Shown here: one piece after another, positions 52,074 to 60,368 of the stretch
How positions within the stretch are numbered: the stretch's first letter is position 1
How the letters are laid out: each line of letters starts with the position of its first letter
From: an uncultured Agathobacter sp.
GTDB lineage: Bacteria > Bacillota > Clostridia > Lachnospirales > Lachnospiraceae
DNA: 64,000 bases
Direction: 5' to 3'
Assembly (NCBI GenBank): GCA_945910395.1
Contig: CAMDYX010000001.1
Coordinates: forward strand, 62,001-126,000
Made by a program: the position numbers and the translations under genes
The notes under the pieces: generated by a model
What the model saw: the letters and a program-made list of their open reading frames with translations, nothing else
Databases searched by the model: none
What the model was told of the DNA's origin: nothing

Positions 52074-53126
52074 ATGACAAAGCTTATGCAAAATAAAGAA
52101 AAGAGTTCTTATTTAAGTGCCTTTATGGTTGGATTAAGTATCATGGTGATCATGATACACAATCAGACTTTAGCTCTTCTAAGCTCAAAAATTGATTATA
52201 CGGAAATGAATGATCTATTCATTAGGATTCTAAATGATGGGATTTTAGACATTGCCGTACCCGGCTTTTTCTTTATATCCGGATACTTATATTTTAGAAA
52301 TTTTTCTATAAAATCCTACGGCTCAGTATTAAAGAAGAAAGTACATACACTACTGATTCCATATATTTTGTGGAATCTGATTGGCTTCCTGTATGCTTAC
52401 TGTGTTTCTAATGTTCCATTTTTAAAACAGTTTTCCAGTATGGATACCGTTGAGCTTACACTGCAAACGGTTTTTGAAGCAATATTTCTGCACAGATATA
52501 ACACCATATGCTGGTACATATTAAGCCTGATGGGGCTGATTGTTATTTCCCCTTTAATTGAAGTGTGTATTAACAAAAAGCATAGAGCAATCCTTTTTTT
52601 GCTTTTCTTATTCGCTTATTATTTTTTCTTTCACGAACATATGCTAATCCGTGATTTTGGTACTTTGTCCTTTGTTCTTGGTGGAATAATGGGGAAATGT
52701 AAACCAACTCTTGTTGATAACGAACGGATGATTGATATCAATACCATCACATCCTTCGTACTATTTGCGGGAATAGCTCTTTTTCGCACATGGATTACCG
52801 GTATTGCAGGCAATATACTGCTTCTGCTTGCAAACCACCTTCTCCGGCTTGTCCAGCTTTCTTTGTTGTGGAACTTCATCGGAAGTCTGGTAAAAAATTC
52901 AAATAGAAAGGTAAATAATTATTCATTTCCAATCTATGTCATGCATTGGTATGTTTTATCCATTGTGCAAAAACTATTCATGAAACTGATTCCCGCGAAT
53001 AACATTACTGTTTGGCTTATGTTTATAGGAAGCACATTAACAACGACATTGCTCATCATTCTAATTGTAGACGTATGGGAAAGATTATTTCCACGAATAT
53101 ACAAATGTTTTATGGGAGGACGATAA
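52074..53126 (+). CDS. Acyltransferase 3 family membrane protein (divergent)
   Basis: A 350-residue polytopic protein of the same broad family as its neighbour. The first helix (FMVGLSIMVIMIHNQTLALL) carries the conserved His. FFFISGYLYFRNFSIKSYGS, LLIPYILWNLIGFLYAY and YSFPIYVMHWYVLSIVQKLF are typical of acyltransferase 3 proteins. It is the only plus-strand gene within the second glycan cluster, and its base use is more AT-rich than its neighbours, suggesting later insertion. No strong ribosome binding site is seen before the ATG (only GGA 3-5 nt away). It ends at a bidirectional terminator. Confidence 0.83.
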   Translation: MTKLMQNKEKSSYLSAFMVGLSIMVIMIHNQTLALLSSKIDYTEMNDLFIRILNDGILDIAVPGFFFISGYLYFRNFSIKSYGSVLKKKVHTLLIPYILWNLIGFLYAYCVSNVPFLKQFSSMDTVELTLQTVFEAIFLHRYNTICWYILSLMGLIVISPLIEVCINKKHRAILFLLFLFAYYFFFHEHMLIRDFGTLSFVLGGIMGKCKPTLVDNERMIDINTITSFVLFAGIALFRTWITGIAGNILLLLANHLLRLVQLSLLWNFIGSLVKNSNRKVNNYSFPIYVMHWYVLSIVQKLFMKLIPANNITVWLMFIGSTLTTTLLIILIVDVWERLFPRIYKCFMGGR

Positions 53127-53158
53127 AAAGGTAAGCGCCTATTAGGCGCTTACCTTTT
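53126..53158. terminator. Bidirectional terminator with IS66-tip-like arms
   Basis: A perfect 15-bp stem (AAAAGGTAAGCGCCT and AGGCGCTTACCTTTT) with a 3-nt loop lies between converging genes. T-runs occur on both strands. The arms contain GTAAGCGCCT, identical to the ends of the IS66-type element at 62321-62952. Confidence 0.85.
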
Positions 53159-55016
53159 AGTTTTCTTCCACCGGTGCAATATACATATTTTTCATCAGCT
53201 CCTCTTTTGGCAAAAACGGTGCCAGATCTTCAAGTGGAGGGCTGACCAAAGTACCATCTGCAAGACTTTTTGTTGCACTCTTCGGTTCAAATACCTGATC
53301 CGTAGAGACAAAGATTTCACACAGCACCGGTTCATCCAATAAAATCGCCTCATCTACTACCTCCATCATCTCTTTGTTTGAGGAGGCAGATAAATATTTC
53401 CACCCAAAAGCATCTGCGATCTTTCCAAAGTCAGGGAAAGACAAATCCCCGCTTTCCGGACCGATTCCGACTTTCGTATGTTCTTTGAACAGATTGTTCT
53501 GTGTTTGACGGATGGAATGATATCCCTCATTATTAATCAAAAACAACAGAATAGGAAGCCTGTTGGTACTTACCGTCTGAAGCTCCTGCAGGTTCATCAT
53601 AATGCTTCCATCGCCTTCGAGACAAATCGTCCTTCGTTTTCCGGTGGCAATACATGCTCCAATAGCAGCAGGGAGTCCATATCCCATACTGGCAATCGCA
53701 TTATTAATCAAAAACCTTGCATTCTTTTGAATCACATAATTTTGATGTCCCACCACGCACGCACTTCCGTTGGAAACAACCGTCATATTTCCTTCCGGGA
53801 GCCTGCTGCTTAAATACTTAATCAATGCATATACGTTTGCGGTCTGCCCATTTTCTTCCCAATGCTTCGGAAGGGTAACCGGATACTCCTTTTTCCAGCG
53901 TAAGCACTGGTCTCTCCATTCGGCAGCATCCGATAGAGGACTTTGCGGAGTTACCTTCGCCTCCTTAAGTTTTTCTAGCACACCTTCCAAAAAGGCTTTT
54001 GCATCTGCACAGATGGGAAGCTCTACATGTATGGTTGTCTTTTGCAGTTCCGCAGGATCGATATCCACCATGATCACATAGGCCTCCCTGGCCCAAGTCT
54101 TCCAGTTATATCCCACATTTCTTATGGACAGCCGGTTGCCGATTGCGAGTACTACATCTGCATTCTGCACCGCGAAATTACCTGCCCGGTCTCCCATGAT
54201 TCCACCACGGCCAACATATAGCTCATAAGAATCCTCAACTGCATCAATGGAATCCCAATAAGTCACAATAGGAACGCCAAGCAACTCGGCCACCTGGCGA
54301 AACACCTGATATCCACCGGAAAGGCGTACACCGTTTCCCACATACAGCACCGGCCGCTTTGCATTTCTAATCCTTTCAATGACCTCACAAACAGCCTCCT
54401 CCGAAGGTGCCGGATTTTCATCCACATAGCCCTCTGCTTTTGGATCGAACCCTGCCAGATCCTCGGTCTTAATATACATGCCCTGGAAATTTACAGGAAT
54501 GTCAATCCAGGATGGTCCCATTCGTCCTGTTGTAGCAAGGTAAAAGGCCTTTTCCAATTCATACCGTATCTTTTTGGGATCTTCCAGCATTACGGCGTAC
54601 TTGCACATAGAGGATACCGCCGTAGTAATATCAAACTCCTGATCTCCAACAGATCGAAGGGAAGCGCCCTCCACAAACTGATTCATATATCTTGCCGTGG
54701 TATCGTATCTCACCTGTCCGGAAATAATAAGCATCGGAATAGAATCCAGCCAGCCCCCTACTACACCGGTAATGGCATTTGTTCCCCCCGGTCCGGTTGT
54801 CACACATACTGCTGCAATTTTATTATTTACTCTGGCATATGCCTCAGCGGCAATGGCACAAGCCTGCTCATGGTGATTATAGACACAGGTTATCCCCGGG
54901 TGATGCCCCAATGCATCATTCAAATGCATGGCTCCGCCCCCGGTAACCATAAAACAATCTACGATATCATGCTCAACCAGAAAATTTGCTACATAATCCG
55001 CCAATCGGATGTTCAT
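53157..55016 (-). CDS. Thiamine diphosphate-dependent enzyme (acetolactate synthase-like)
   Basis: A 619-residue ThDP enzyme. The N-terminal part has MVTGGGAMHLNDALG, the catalytic glutamate in YNHHEQACAIAAEAYARV and VTTGPGGTNAITGVVGGW. The central part has a Rossmann-like domain (VLYVGNGVRLSGGY). The C-terminal ThDP/Mg motif is ICLEGDGSIMMNLQELQTVS, then FLINNEGYHSIRQTQ. It is longer than valine-pathway acetolactate synthase, has no adjacent regulatory subunit gene, and lies 1 bp after a DRE-TIM aldolase in a glycan operon. It may add a two-carbon unit to a sugar, as YerE does on CDP-keto sugars, or make an aldehyde for the aldolase pathway. AAGGAG lies 6 nt before the ATG. Confidence 0.86.
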   Translation of the reverse strand: MNIRLADYVANFLVEHDIVDCFMVTGGGAMHLNDALGHHPGITCVYNHHEQACAIAAEAYARVNNKIAAVCVTTGPGGTNAITGVVGGWLDSIPMLIISGQVRYDTTARYMNQFVEGASLRSVGDQEFDITTAVSSMCKYAVMLEDPKKIRYELEKAFYLATTGRMGPSWIDIPVNFQGMYIKTEDLAGFDPKAEGYVDENPAPSEEAVCEVIERIRNAKRPVLYVGNGVRLSGGYQVFRQVAELLGVPIVTYWDSIDAVEDSYELYVGRGGIMGDRAGNFAVQNADVVLAIGNRLSIRNVGYNWKTWAREAYVIMVDIDPAELQKTTIHVELPICADAKAFLEGVLEKLKEAKVTPQSPLSDAAEWRDQCLRWKKEYPVTLPKHWEENGQTANVYALIKYLSSRLPEGNMTVVSNGSACVVGHQNYVIQKNARFLINNAIASMGYGLPAAIGACIATGKRRTICLEGDGSIMMNLQELQTVSTNRLPILLFLINNEGYHSIRQTQNNLFKEHTKVGIGPESGDLSFPDFGKIADAFGWKYLSASSNKEMMEVVDEAILLDEPVLCEIFVSTDQVFEPKSATKSLADGTLVSPPLEDLAPFLPKEELMKNMYIAPVEEN

Positions 55017-55017
55017 C

Positions 55018-56619
55018 TTATACTCCTTCACCTTGATATAAGGATTTTGTAAGGAAATTGATTTCCATATCTTCTTTCAGCTTTAATAAACCACTTCTGA
55101 TTTTCTCATTGTTTGCCAGCTTGTACGCTTCATTTCCTGCAAAGGAATAGCTTACGTCATAATAATCCGCTTCTTTCGAAAATCCATCAAAGCCCGCAAG
55201 GGTAGCCTTTTTCATTCCAAGCTTGTGAAGCGCACTTAAGCACAGCAGCAAGGCATTATCATTGTTCTGATGGCTCTCTTCAATAAGTGCAGGATAGTTT
55301 AATACGTAATCCACCACCCCATCCAAAGGTGTGATATTGGATGTCAGAATCAGCTTAAAGGTCCGGGTCTTTATTCTTCTGGAATCCACCAATCTGCTGT
55401 ATCTTTTTGAATTACTTACAAAAACATAATCACACTCATATTCCTTTGGTGCAAAATTAACTGCAACTACAATCGGTTTTTCCGTTGCAATATAATCTTT
55501 AATCTTAACCTGCTCGACGCCTATGCTCTTACCCGGTCCAAGAAGCAGAATATTGCGGTTTGCGCTGGCTTTCTTTAGTTCCTCCAGAGCATTGGTGTCA
55601 TCGATTACTTTTGACTGATGTTCAGAATATGCCTTTTCAATATAGTTTTTATCATAAAGGAGCTTTATTTCTTCCGGAATCTGCGACAATATTTCATTTA
55701 CCGCACTAACGGATAACGTCTTCTTATCCAGGAGAAACTGCACATAACTCGGATGGCAGTTCTGCATTGCGGAAATATAGAAATTGTATTTATAGCCCCA
55801 GTAGAATTTCTGATAAATCGACATCAGATCTGTGTCCAAAATTTCCATGAACTGATTGATATCATAGGATTTCTGATATCTCTCATTCATATGAAGCGAG
55901 ATCAGCTCAATGGGACAGTTCCCGGCACTCTTTCCCATTCCATACACCGTCGCATCTACAACCAGATTGTGGGTTGTCTTCTGGGATATAAATCTGATGG
56001 AATTGCTAAATGCCAGCTGGAAATTATTGTGCGCGTGATATCCAATCGCAATGTCCTTATCCAGATGGTTCTCTAAGAGGCTAAAGTAGTTCGCCAATTT
56101 TTCCTCATCCAGAAGACCATAGGTATCTACAATAGAAAATGCATATGGCTTTATTTCATTGATCTTCTGAATGTAATCCACCATGTCCTGATCGGAATAT
56201 GCAGTGATGGAAATCGCCTGAATAAACAGCTTATAGCCTTTTTCTTTAATTGCCTTGCAAAACGGCAATGCCTGTTCTATTTTTTCCTTTTTGAAAATGA
56301 CACGGATTCCGTCAATAAAAGTCGTGGAAGCATCTTTTATATGCTCTAAGGAACATGTCCCATAATCAATCATTGCTACCGGTATGGCATGCTTCTTTTC
56401 TACATTTTCAAAAATTACGTTCCAGCAATCGGTATCCGGAACAATGGTACGGTTAATGTCAAACTGCCTTCGGTCATCCAAAAAACCGACTTCAATATAA
56501 TCAACTCCGGCCTCGTCCAATCTCTTATAGGTTCCCGTTATCACATTGTGCCCAAACTCCCAATCGTTTATATAGCCACCATCTCTTAAGGTGCAATCCA
56601 ATAAGCTTAATGAATGCAT
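55018..56619 (-). CDS. DRE-TIM aldolase with extra C-terminal domain
   Basis: A 533-residue protein. Residues 1-300 are an HMG-CoA-lyase-like/4-hydroxy-2-oxovalerate aldolase TIM barrel (LLDCTLRDGGYINDW with the DRE-type Arg-Asp, VDYIEVGFLDD, FSIVDTYGLL, the metal-binding His-x-His in IAIGYHAHNNFQLAF, VVDATVYGMGKSAGNCPIE). Residues about 350-533 form an extra Rossmann-like domain (ILLLGPGKSIGVEQVKIKDY, VVAVNFAP, LAGFDGFSKEADYY) that slightly resembles MptE-like domains. Such aldolases join pyruvate to an aldehyde, giving a 4-hydroxy-2-oxo acid, the skeleton of 3-deoxyulosonic acids. It is the first gene of the leftward glycan operon, with a good promoter at 56644-56671. Confidence 0.84.
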   Translation of the reverse strand: MHSLSLLDCTLRDGGYINDWEFGHNVITGTYKRLDEAGVDYIEVGFLDDRRQFDINRTIVPDTDCWNVIFENVEKKHAIPVAMIDYGTCSLEHIKDASTTFIDGIRVIFKKEKIEQALPFCKAIKEKGYKLFIQAISITAYSDQDMVDYIQKINEIKPYAFSIVDTYGLLDEEKLANYFSLLENHLDKDIAIGYHAHNNFQLAFSNSIRFISQKTTHNLVVDATVYGMGKSAGNCPIELISLHMNERYQKSYDINQFMEILDTDLMSIYQKFYWGYKYNFYISAMQNCHPSYVQFLLDKKTLSVSAVNEILSQIPEEIKLLYDKNYIEKAYSEHQSKVIDDTNALEELKKASANRNILLLGPGKSIGVEQVKIKDYIATEKPIVVAVNFAPKEYECDYVFVSNSKRYSRLVDSRRIKTRTFKLILTSNITPLDGVVDYVLNYPALIEESHQNNDNALLLCLSALHKLGMKKATLAGFDGFSKEADYYDVSYSFAGNEAYKLANNEKIRSGLLKLKEDMEINFLTKSLYQGEGV

Positions 56620-56643
56620 AGATTCCTATCCTTTCCTGCTTAT

Positions 56644-56671
56644 ATTATATTTCAATATTGTTTCTTATCAA
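56644..56671 (-). promoter_or_regulatory. Promoter of the second glycan operon
   Basis: On the minus strand, TTGATA (56666-56671) and a perfect TATAAT (56644-56649) have a 16-bp spacer. They lie about 25 bp before the aldolase ATG at 56619. Confidence 0.7.
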
Positions 56672-56722
56672 TGTTTTTTCTTAACATTCTTCTATGCAAA
56701 AGATTCACATCCGTAAATTTAC

Positions 56723-58963
56723 TTACTCAAATGTAATCTCTTCCTCTGCCTTGGCATAAACATCAACCTGAGTATGTACATCAAGTCTGTTAACAATCCA
56801 CCCTCTCATCATGCACATTTTTATAAAGTCATCAATTCTGTTTTCGCCATTCATCTCTTTCAAGGTAACAACAACACCAAATCGCAATCCTCTTCCGGCT
56901 TTTGGATCAAGGCGTTCTTTTGTCTTTATACTCAGTCCCCACATACCGGACTGGTAAGCCTTGCGTGGACGGGCATTTTCTTTCAATGCTTCGCTAATAT
57001 GTTTGACATTGTCCCACTTACGGTACAATTTACGTGCATCCTCCTCATAAATTGTATTGAGCCCTTCTTCAGCCTGTTTGTTGTAATCTATGGCCTTAAT
57101 TACTGCCTTGCCCTTTTGCTCTGCAATTCGCCCAAAGTGTATGTCCATCTCTGTTGATGTATAGTCAACTCCCTGATTTCTATCACTTTTCGGAAAATAA
57201 GCAAGCGTTGCTTTTGCAAAGAAAGGATGTGCATTCATATCCTGCGGTACCGGAATATTGTAAGTGTATACTTCATACTCATCAATGCTTCCTGACATAA
57301 CAAACCTTATTTCATCCTCCTGCGAGTATAAAATATCCTCAATTCTCTTCGGTACAATCCCATACCCTTTTTCATACTTAATGGTATCTTGTCTGTCCCA
57401 CCCTGCAGCAGAATCTATGATTAAAGCCTTTGCCACTTCACGGCTTAACCCCATAACATGTATGAGATATGCCATTTTACGTGTTATCCAGGGAGCCGCA
57501 AAAGATGTGCCTGTCACAGTTGCTTTTCCCAAAGGTTCACAAACCACAATTTTATCCGGACCATCTCCGCCATAGTAGCAAACATCCGGTTTATAAAAGA
57601 AAGATAACACAGGTCCTCTTCGTGTATAAGATGCAGACTGACCATTAAAATCCACAGCATTCACAACCAATGAATTCAAGGAATCTGCCGGAGCGCCTAT
57701 CTTAATAACATCTGAATTTTTCTTCCTATTTGTACCCGCCACCACAAAAATAACATCATATTCATACTGAATTTTATCCAGTTCAGCCGCCTCCGGAGAT
57801 ATAAAATTTGCGTCAATTTCCATTGCGGACCCCAATGATAGATTCCATACTTTTATATCTCGATTTTTCCGAACAATATCACGAATCTGCTTCAATATAG
57901 CGAATGAACTAAATCTCCCAGCCGTGGCAACTCCAAAATGCCGAACCCGAAAATTACCACAATTGTCCTGCAATCTTGGATTAAATGACGGACCATCAAC
58001 AATAATAGATGTTACGGCAGTACCATGAAAATAATCTTCCGGACGCAATTCAATATCATCACTTATACACCTCTGATACTCTACCCAATCGCCAAAATAT
58101 ACTCTTTTATCAAATTGGGTGTCAATAACCCCTACAATCGGTTCGTTTCCGGGCTTTGCAATAGATAATTGTTCTTCATAATCCTTACTATCTGTAATAT
58201 CATAGTCAATTTCCGTAAAGTCCTTAACACTCATTGCAATCAAATAGGGGGCTTTATCCCATAAAATATCTATCTCCTCTTTTTCCATCCGCAAAGTTGT
58301 TTCATCGATCATCTTTGCGTTAATCATATTTATGCCCAAGCCACTTAACAGCTCCGTTGTATCAACGCCCGTTTTATATATCGTTACAATAGACTGTTCG
58401 CTTGCAGTCTTTGGAGCACGGTCTATATGAAAGTTTTCAACATAAAAGCAATCTACCAGTATTTTCAAAAACGGATTTTTTTTCATGATACTATCATTAT
58501 ATTTCCCCGAATTGATAAGCTCTGTATCTTCACTCGAAATATTTCCGTTGTAAAAATTTTGAATAGTGGCCGCACATTTGTCCAAAAGCATTACTGATTT
58601 CTGCAAAGACTCAACAGAAAGGAAGTAAGTAAATACATGTTTTTGTACCCATTCATTCTTTTCATTATAGCCCTCCGAAAATTTAGACCCTCTTACAGAT
58701 AGGTTTGGATGTTTTCCGCCATCAGACAATAGAATTTGAATTCTATTACTCTTTGCTACAACTTTTCTGTAATGTACGCTAACCAAAGCTCCATGAATTG
58801 TCTTCTCTTGATTCCAAAACAAAATAATATCTTGTAACTGTTTTTTCAGTTTCAGAACATGATCTGCACGAACAGATGTCCCTTTCGGTAAATTCGTCGG
58901 TCCAAACCCATCGGGGGCTTTTCGTTTCTGAAATTGACCTTTCAATTGCAAAATATTATTCAT
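56723..58963 (-). CDS. Subtilisin-like S8 protease, IetS-like
   Basis: A 746-residue cytoplasmic serine protease with no signal peptide. Residues 1-270 are an N-terminal region with no named domain (ILLSDGGKHPNLSVRG, TYFLSVESLQKSVMLLD). The S8 catalytic triad is complete: Asp281 in IVGVIDTQFD, His313 in DYFHGTAVTSI and Ser487 in VTGTSFAAPWITRKM, with the oxyanion Asn412 in VVAGTNRKKN. About 240 residues follow the catalytic domain. An AAA+ ATPase gene precedes it with an 8-bp overlap. This pairing and the long non-secreted architecture match the IetAS system, described as a plasmid stability pair and later as an anti-phage system. AGGAG lies 10 nt before the ATG. Confidence 0.85.
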   Translation of the reverse strand: MNNILQLKGQFQKRKAPDGFGPTNLPKGTSVRADHVLKLKKQLQDIILFWNQEKTIHGALVSVHYRKVVAKSNRIQILLSDGGKHPNLSVRGSKFSEGYNEKNEWVQKHVFTYFLSVESLQKSVMLLDKCAATIQNFYNGNISSEDTELINSGKYNDSIMKKNPFLKILVDCFYVENFHIDRAPKTASEQSIVTIYKTGVDTTELLSGLGINMINAKMIDETTLRMEKEEIDILWDKAPYLIAMSVKDFTEIDYDITDSKDYEEQLSIAKPGNEPIVGVIDTQFDKRVYFGDWVEYQRCISDDIELRPEDYFHGTAVTSIIVDGPSFNPRLQDNCGNFRVRHFGVATAGRFSSFAILKQIRDIVRKNRDIKVWNLSLGSAMEIDANFISPEAAELDKIQYEYDVIFVVAGTNRKKNSDVIKIGAPADSLNSLVVNAVDFNGQSASYTRRGPVLSFFYKPDVCYYGGDGPDKIVVCEPLGKATVTGTSFAAPWITRKMAYLIHVMGLSREVAKALIIDSAAGWDRQDTIKYEKGYGIVPKRIEDILYSQEDEIRFVMSGSIDEYEVYTYNIPVPQDMNAHPFFAKATLAYFPKSDRNQGVDYTSTEMDIHFGRIAEQKGKAVIKAIDYNKQAEEGLNTIYEEDARKLYRKWDNVKHISEALKENARPRKAYQSGMWGLSIKTKERLDPKAGRGLRFGVVVTLKEMNGENRIDDFIKMCMMRGWIVNRLDVHTQVDVYAKAEEEITFE

Positions 58964-60005
58964 CTTCAACCATCTCCTTTAATTCTCTGGCGACACTACT
59001 CCTTGATACTTTACTCAAAATTTCGATTTCTCTTATCGTAAATTTTTGTTCCTGCAGCTCCTTAATATTTTCCGGTTTTTTACCTGTAACCGTATAATAT
59101 AACCTCCTAAAATAATCCATTTCATCATCCGGATCACTAAATGCCACTGCTGTTTTAATCAAATTTTTCAATTCTCCCGGATATGGTAATGGAGAAAGCA
59201 GCATCATTATTTTTCTGAATAATCTAATATCTTTTTTTGCCAAATTAAATTTAGATAAAAACTTATTTAAATATTCTTCCGAAATATCCATCAAATCATC
59301 CTGTGAATATCTATTAAAATCTATAACAGAGTCAAATCGTCTTATCAGCGCTTTATCAAAATGTTCAAATAAATTCGTAGTAGCTACTAAGACTATTCTC
59401 TCGTCCATACGATCCATATTCTTAAGTAATGATGATGTCACTCTTCCCATTTCACGCAAATCATTCGCATTTGTTCTATCTAAAGCAACAGCATCTATTT
59501 CGTCGAATAAAATTATTACTTTTTCCGGATGAACAAAACTATTAATCTCTTTGAACAGCTCTGACATATTCTTCTGGGTCTGACCCATTTTACTATCAAT
59601 GATAGCCGAAAAATCCACCATATATATTTCTCTATCCAAAATACGTGCCAACTGCTTAACTGCCTCTGTCTTACCGGTGCCGGGCGCTCCTTGAAAAAGG
59701 AATTTATTGATTCCCGCATTATGGGCTACTGCATGTACAATACCCAATAAGTCTTGGGTAATATCCTCCGGCAACCATAAAGGATCACTTATCTTTTCTA
59801 CCTTTTCAAACATGGCAGTCTCATTCTCACTCATTTGTGGAATAAATGTATTGGCATTTGACATTAACGCCATAATATATTCTGCGAGCTGATAGTCTCC
59901 TGATTGATCAAAATCTCGCGCTATCTCATAAGCTTCACTTCGAAAACCAGCATCATTATTCTCTGCATGATATTTAATTAAATTAATAACGCTCTTCTTT
60001 TTCAT
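58956..60005 (-). CDS. AAA+ ATPase, IetA-like
   Basis: A 349-residue AAA+ protein. After 75 helical residues it shows Walker A FQGAPGTGKTEAVKQLA (Gly107-Thr113), Walker B VIILFDEIDAVA (about 164-173), sensor 1 LVATTNLFEHFD and an arginine finger ALIRRFDSVIDF. The C-terminal 30 residues (FTIREIEILSKVSRSSVARE) form a helix-turn-helix, which is unusual at this position. The gene is the first of a two-gene unit with the subtilase and probably controls or feeds it. Start 60005 has AGGAG 8 nt upstream; a GTG three codons earlier is less likely. The promoter directly upstream carries two identical boxes. Confidence 0.87.
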   Translation of the reverse strand: MKKKSVINLIKYHAENNDAGFRSEAYEIARDFDQSGDYQLAEYIMALMSNANTFIPQMSENETAMFEKVEKISDPLWLPEDITQDLLGIVHAVAHNAGINKFLFQGAPGTGKTEAVKQLARILDREIYMVDFSAIIDSKMGQTQKNMSELFKEINSFVHPEKVIILFDEIDAVALDRTNANDLREMGRVTSSLLKNMDRMDERIVLVATTNLFEHFDKALIRRFDSVIDFNRYSQDDLMDISEEYLNKFLSKFNLAKKDIRLFRKIMMLLSPLPYPGELKNLIKTAVAFSDPDDEMDYFRRLYYTVTGKKPENIKELQEQKFTIREIEILSKVSRSSVARELKEMVEDE

Positions 60006-60035
60006 ATGATCCACTCCTAGTTCTTTGATATATAC

Positions 60036-60076
60036 ATCATAATTCCTTGGGACATTTTTGTCAATATTGGGACATT
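60036..60076 (-). promoter_or_regulatory. Promoter of the IetAS-like operon with two direct-repeat boxes
   Basis: On the minus strand, TTGACA (60059-60064) and TATGAT (60036-60041) are 17 bp apart. The 10-bp box TTGGGACATT (plus-strand sense) occurs at 60047-60056, inside the spacer, and at 60067-60076, just upstream of the -35 box. The 20-bp period is close to two helical turns. A bound repressor would cover the promoter. Confidence 0.65.
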
Positions 60077-60095
60077 ATTCTCTATTTTATATCAA

Positions 60096-60284
60096 TCAAA
60101 GGAATTTCGACAGTTCACTCATATTGGACGGGTGAATCATTTCCACACATTCTTTCATTTCATAGAAAGCAATATTTTCATATAGTAACTTACCACAATG
60201 TAAGCACTTGATATGATAGGTATCTGCAATCCCCCAAGAATTTTCATCGGATGGTATGATAGCGATTTTTTTATGATTGCACAT
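60096..60284 (-). CDS. Small zinc-ribbon-like protein
   Basis: A 62-residue protein from the ATG at 60284, which has AAAGGA 6 nt upstream. A longer frame upstream of that start has no ribosome binding site and runs over the promoter of the plus-strand ATPase. Cys-x-His (CNHKK, at the N-terminus) and CLHCGKLL in the middle form a likely four-ligand zinc site. The rest (LYENIAFYEMKECVEMIHPS) is helical. It lies upstream of the IetA-like gene on the same strand and divergent from the ATPase/TOPRIM pair. Function is unknown; a regulator or accessory of either neighbour is possible. Confidence 0.6.
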   Translation of the reverse strand: MCNHKKIAIIPSDENSWGIADTYHIKCLHCGKLLYENIAFYEMKECVEMIHPSNMSELSKFL

Positions 60285-60294
60285 GGATTGTCCT

Positions 60295-60323
60295 TTGCTA
60301 AATATGGAATAATCTGCTATAGT
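60295..60323 (+). promoter_or_regulatory. Promoter of the divergent ATPase/TOPRIM operon
   Basis: TTGCTA (60295-60300) and TATAGT (60318-60323) have a 17-bp spacer. They lie 45 bp before the ATPase ATG, immediately behind the start of the divergent zinc-ribbon gene. Confidence 0.6.
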
Positions 60324-60368
60324 TAGTTTATACAAAAAGAACAAATGGTATTCTATTAGGGAGCGCGT

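Noticed and set aside
53157-55016. Housekeeping acetolactate synthase (ilvB)
   Set aside because: No regulatory subunit gene or other branched-chain amino acid gene is nearby, the protein is longer than usual, and it is coupled to an aldolase gene in a glycan operon.
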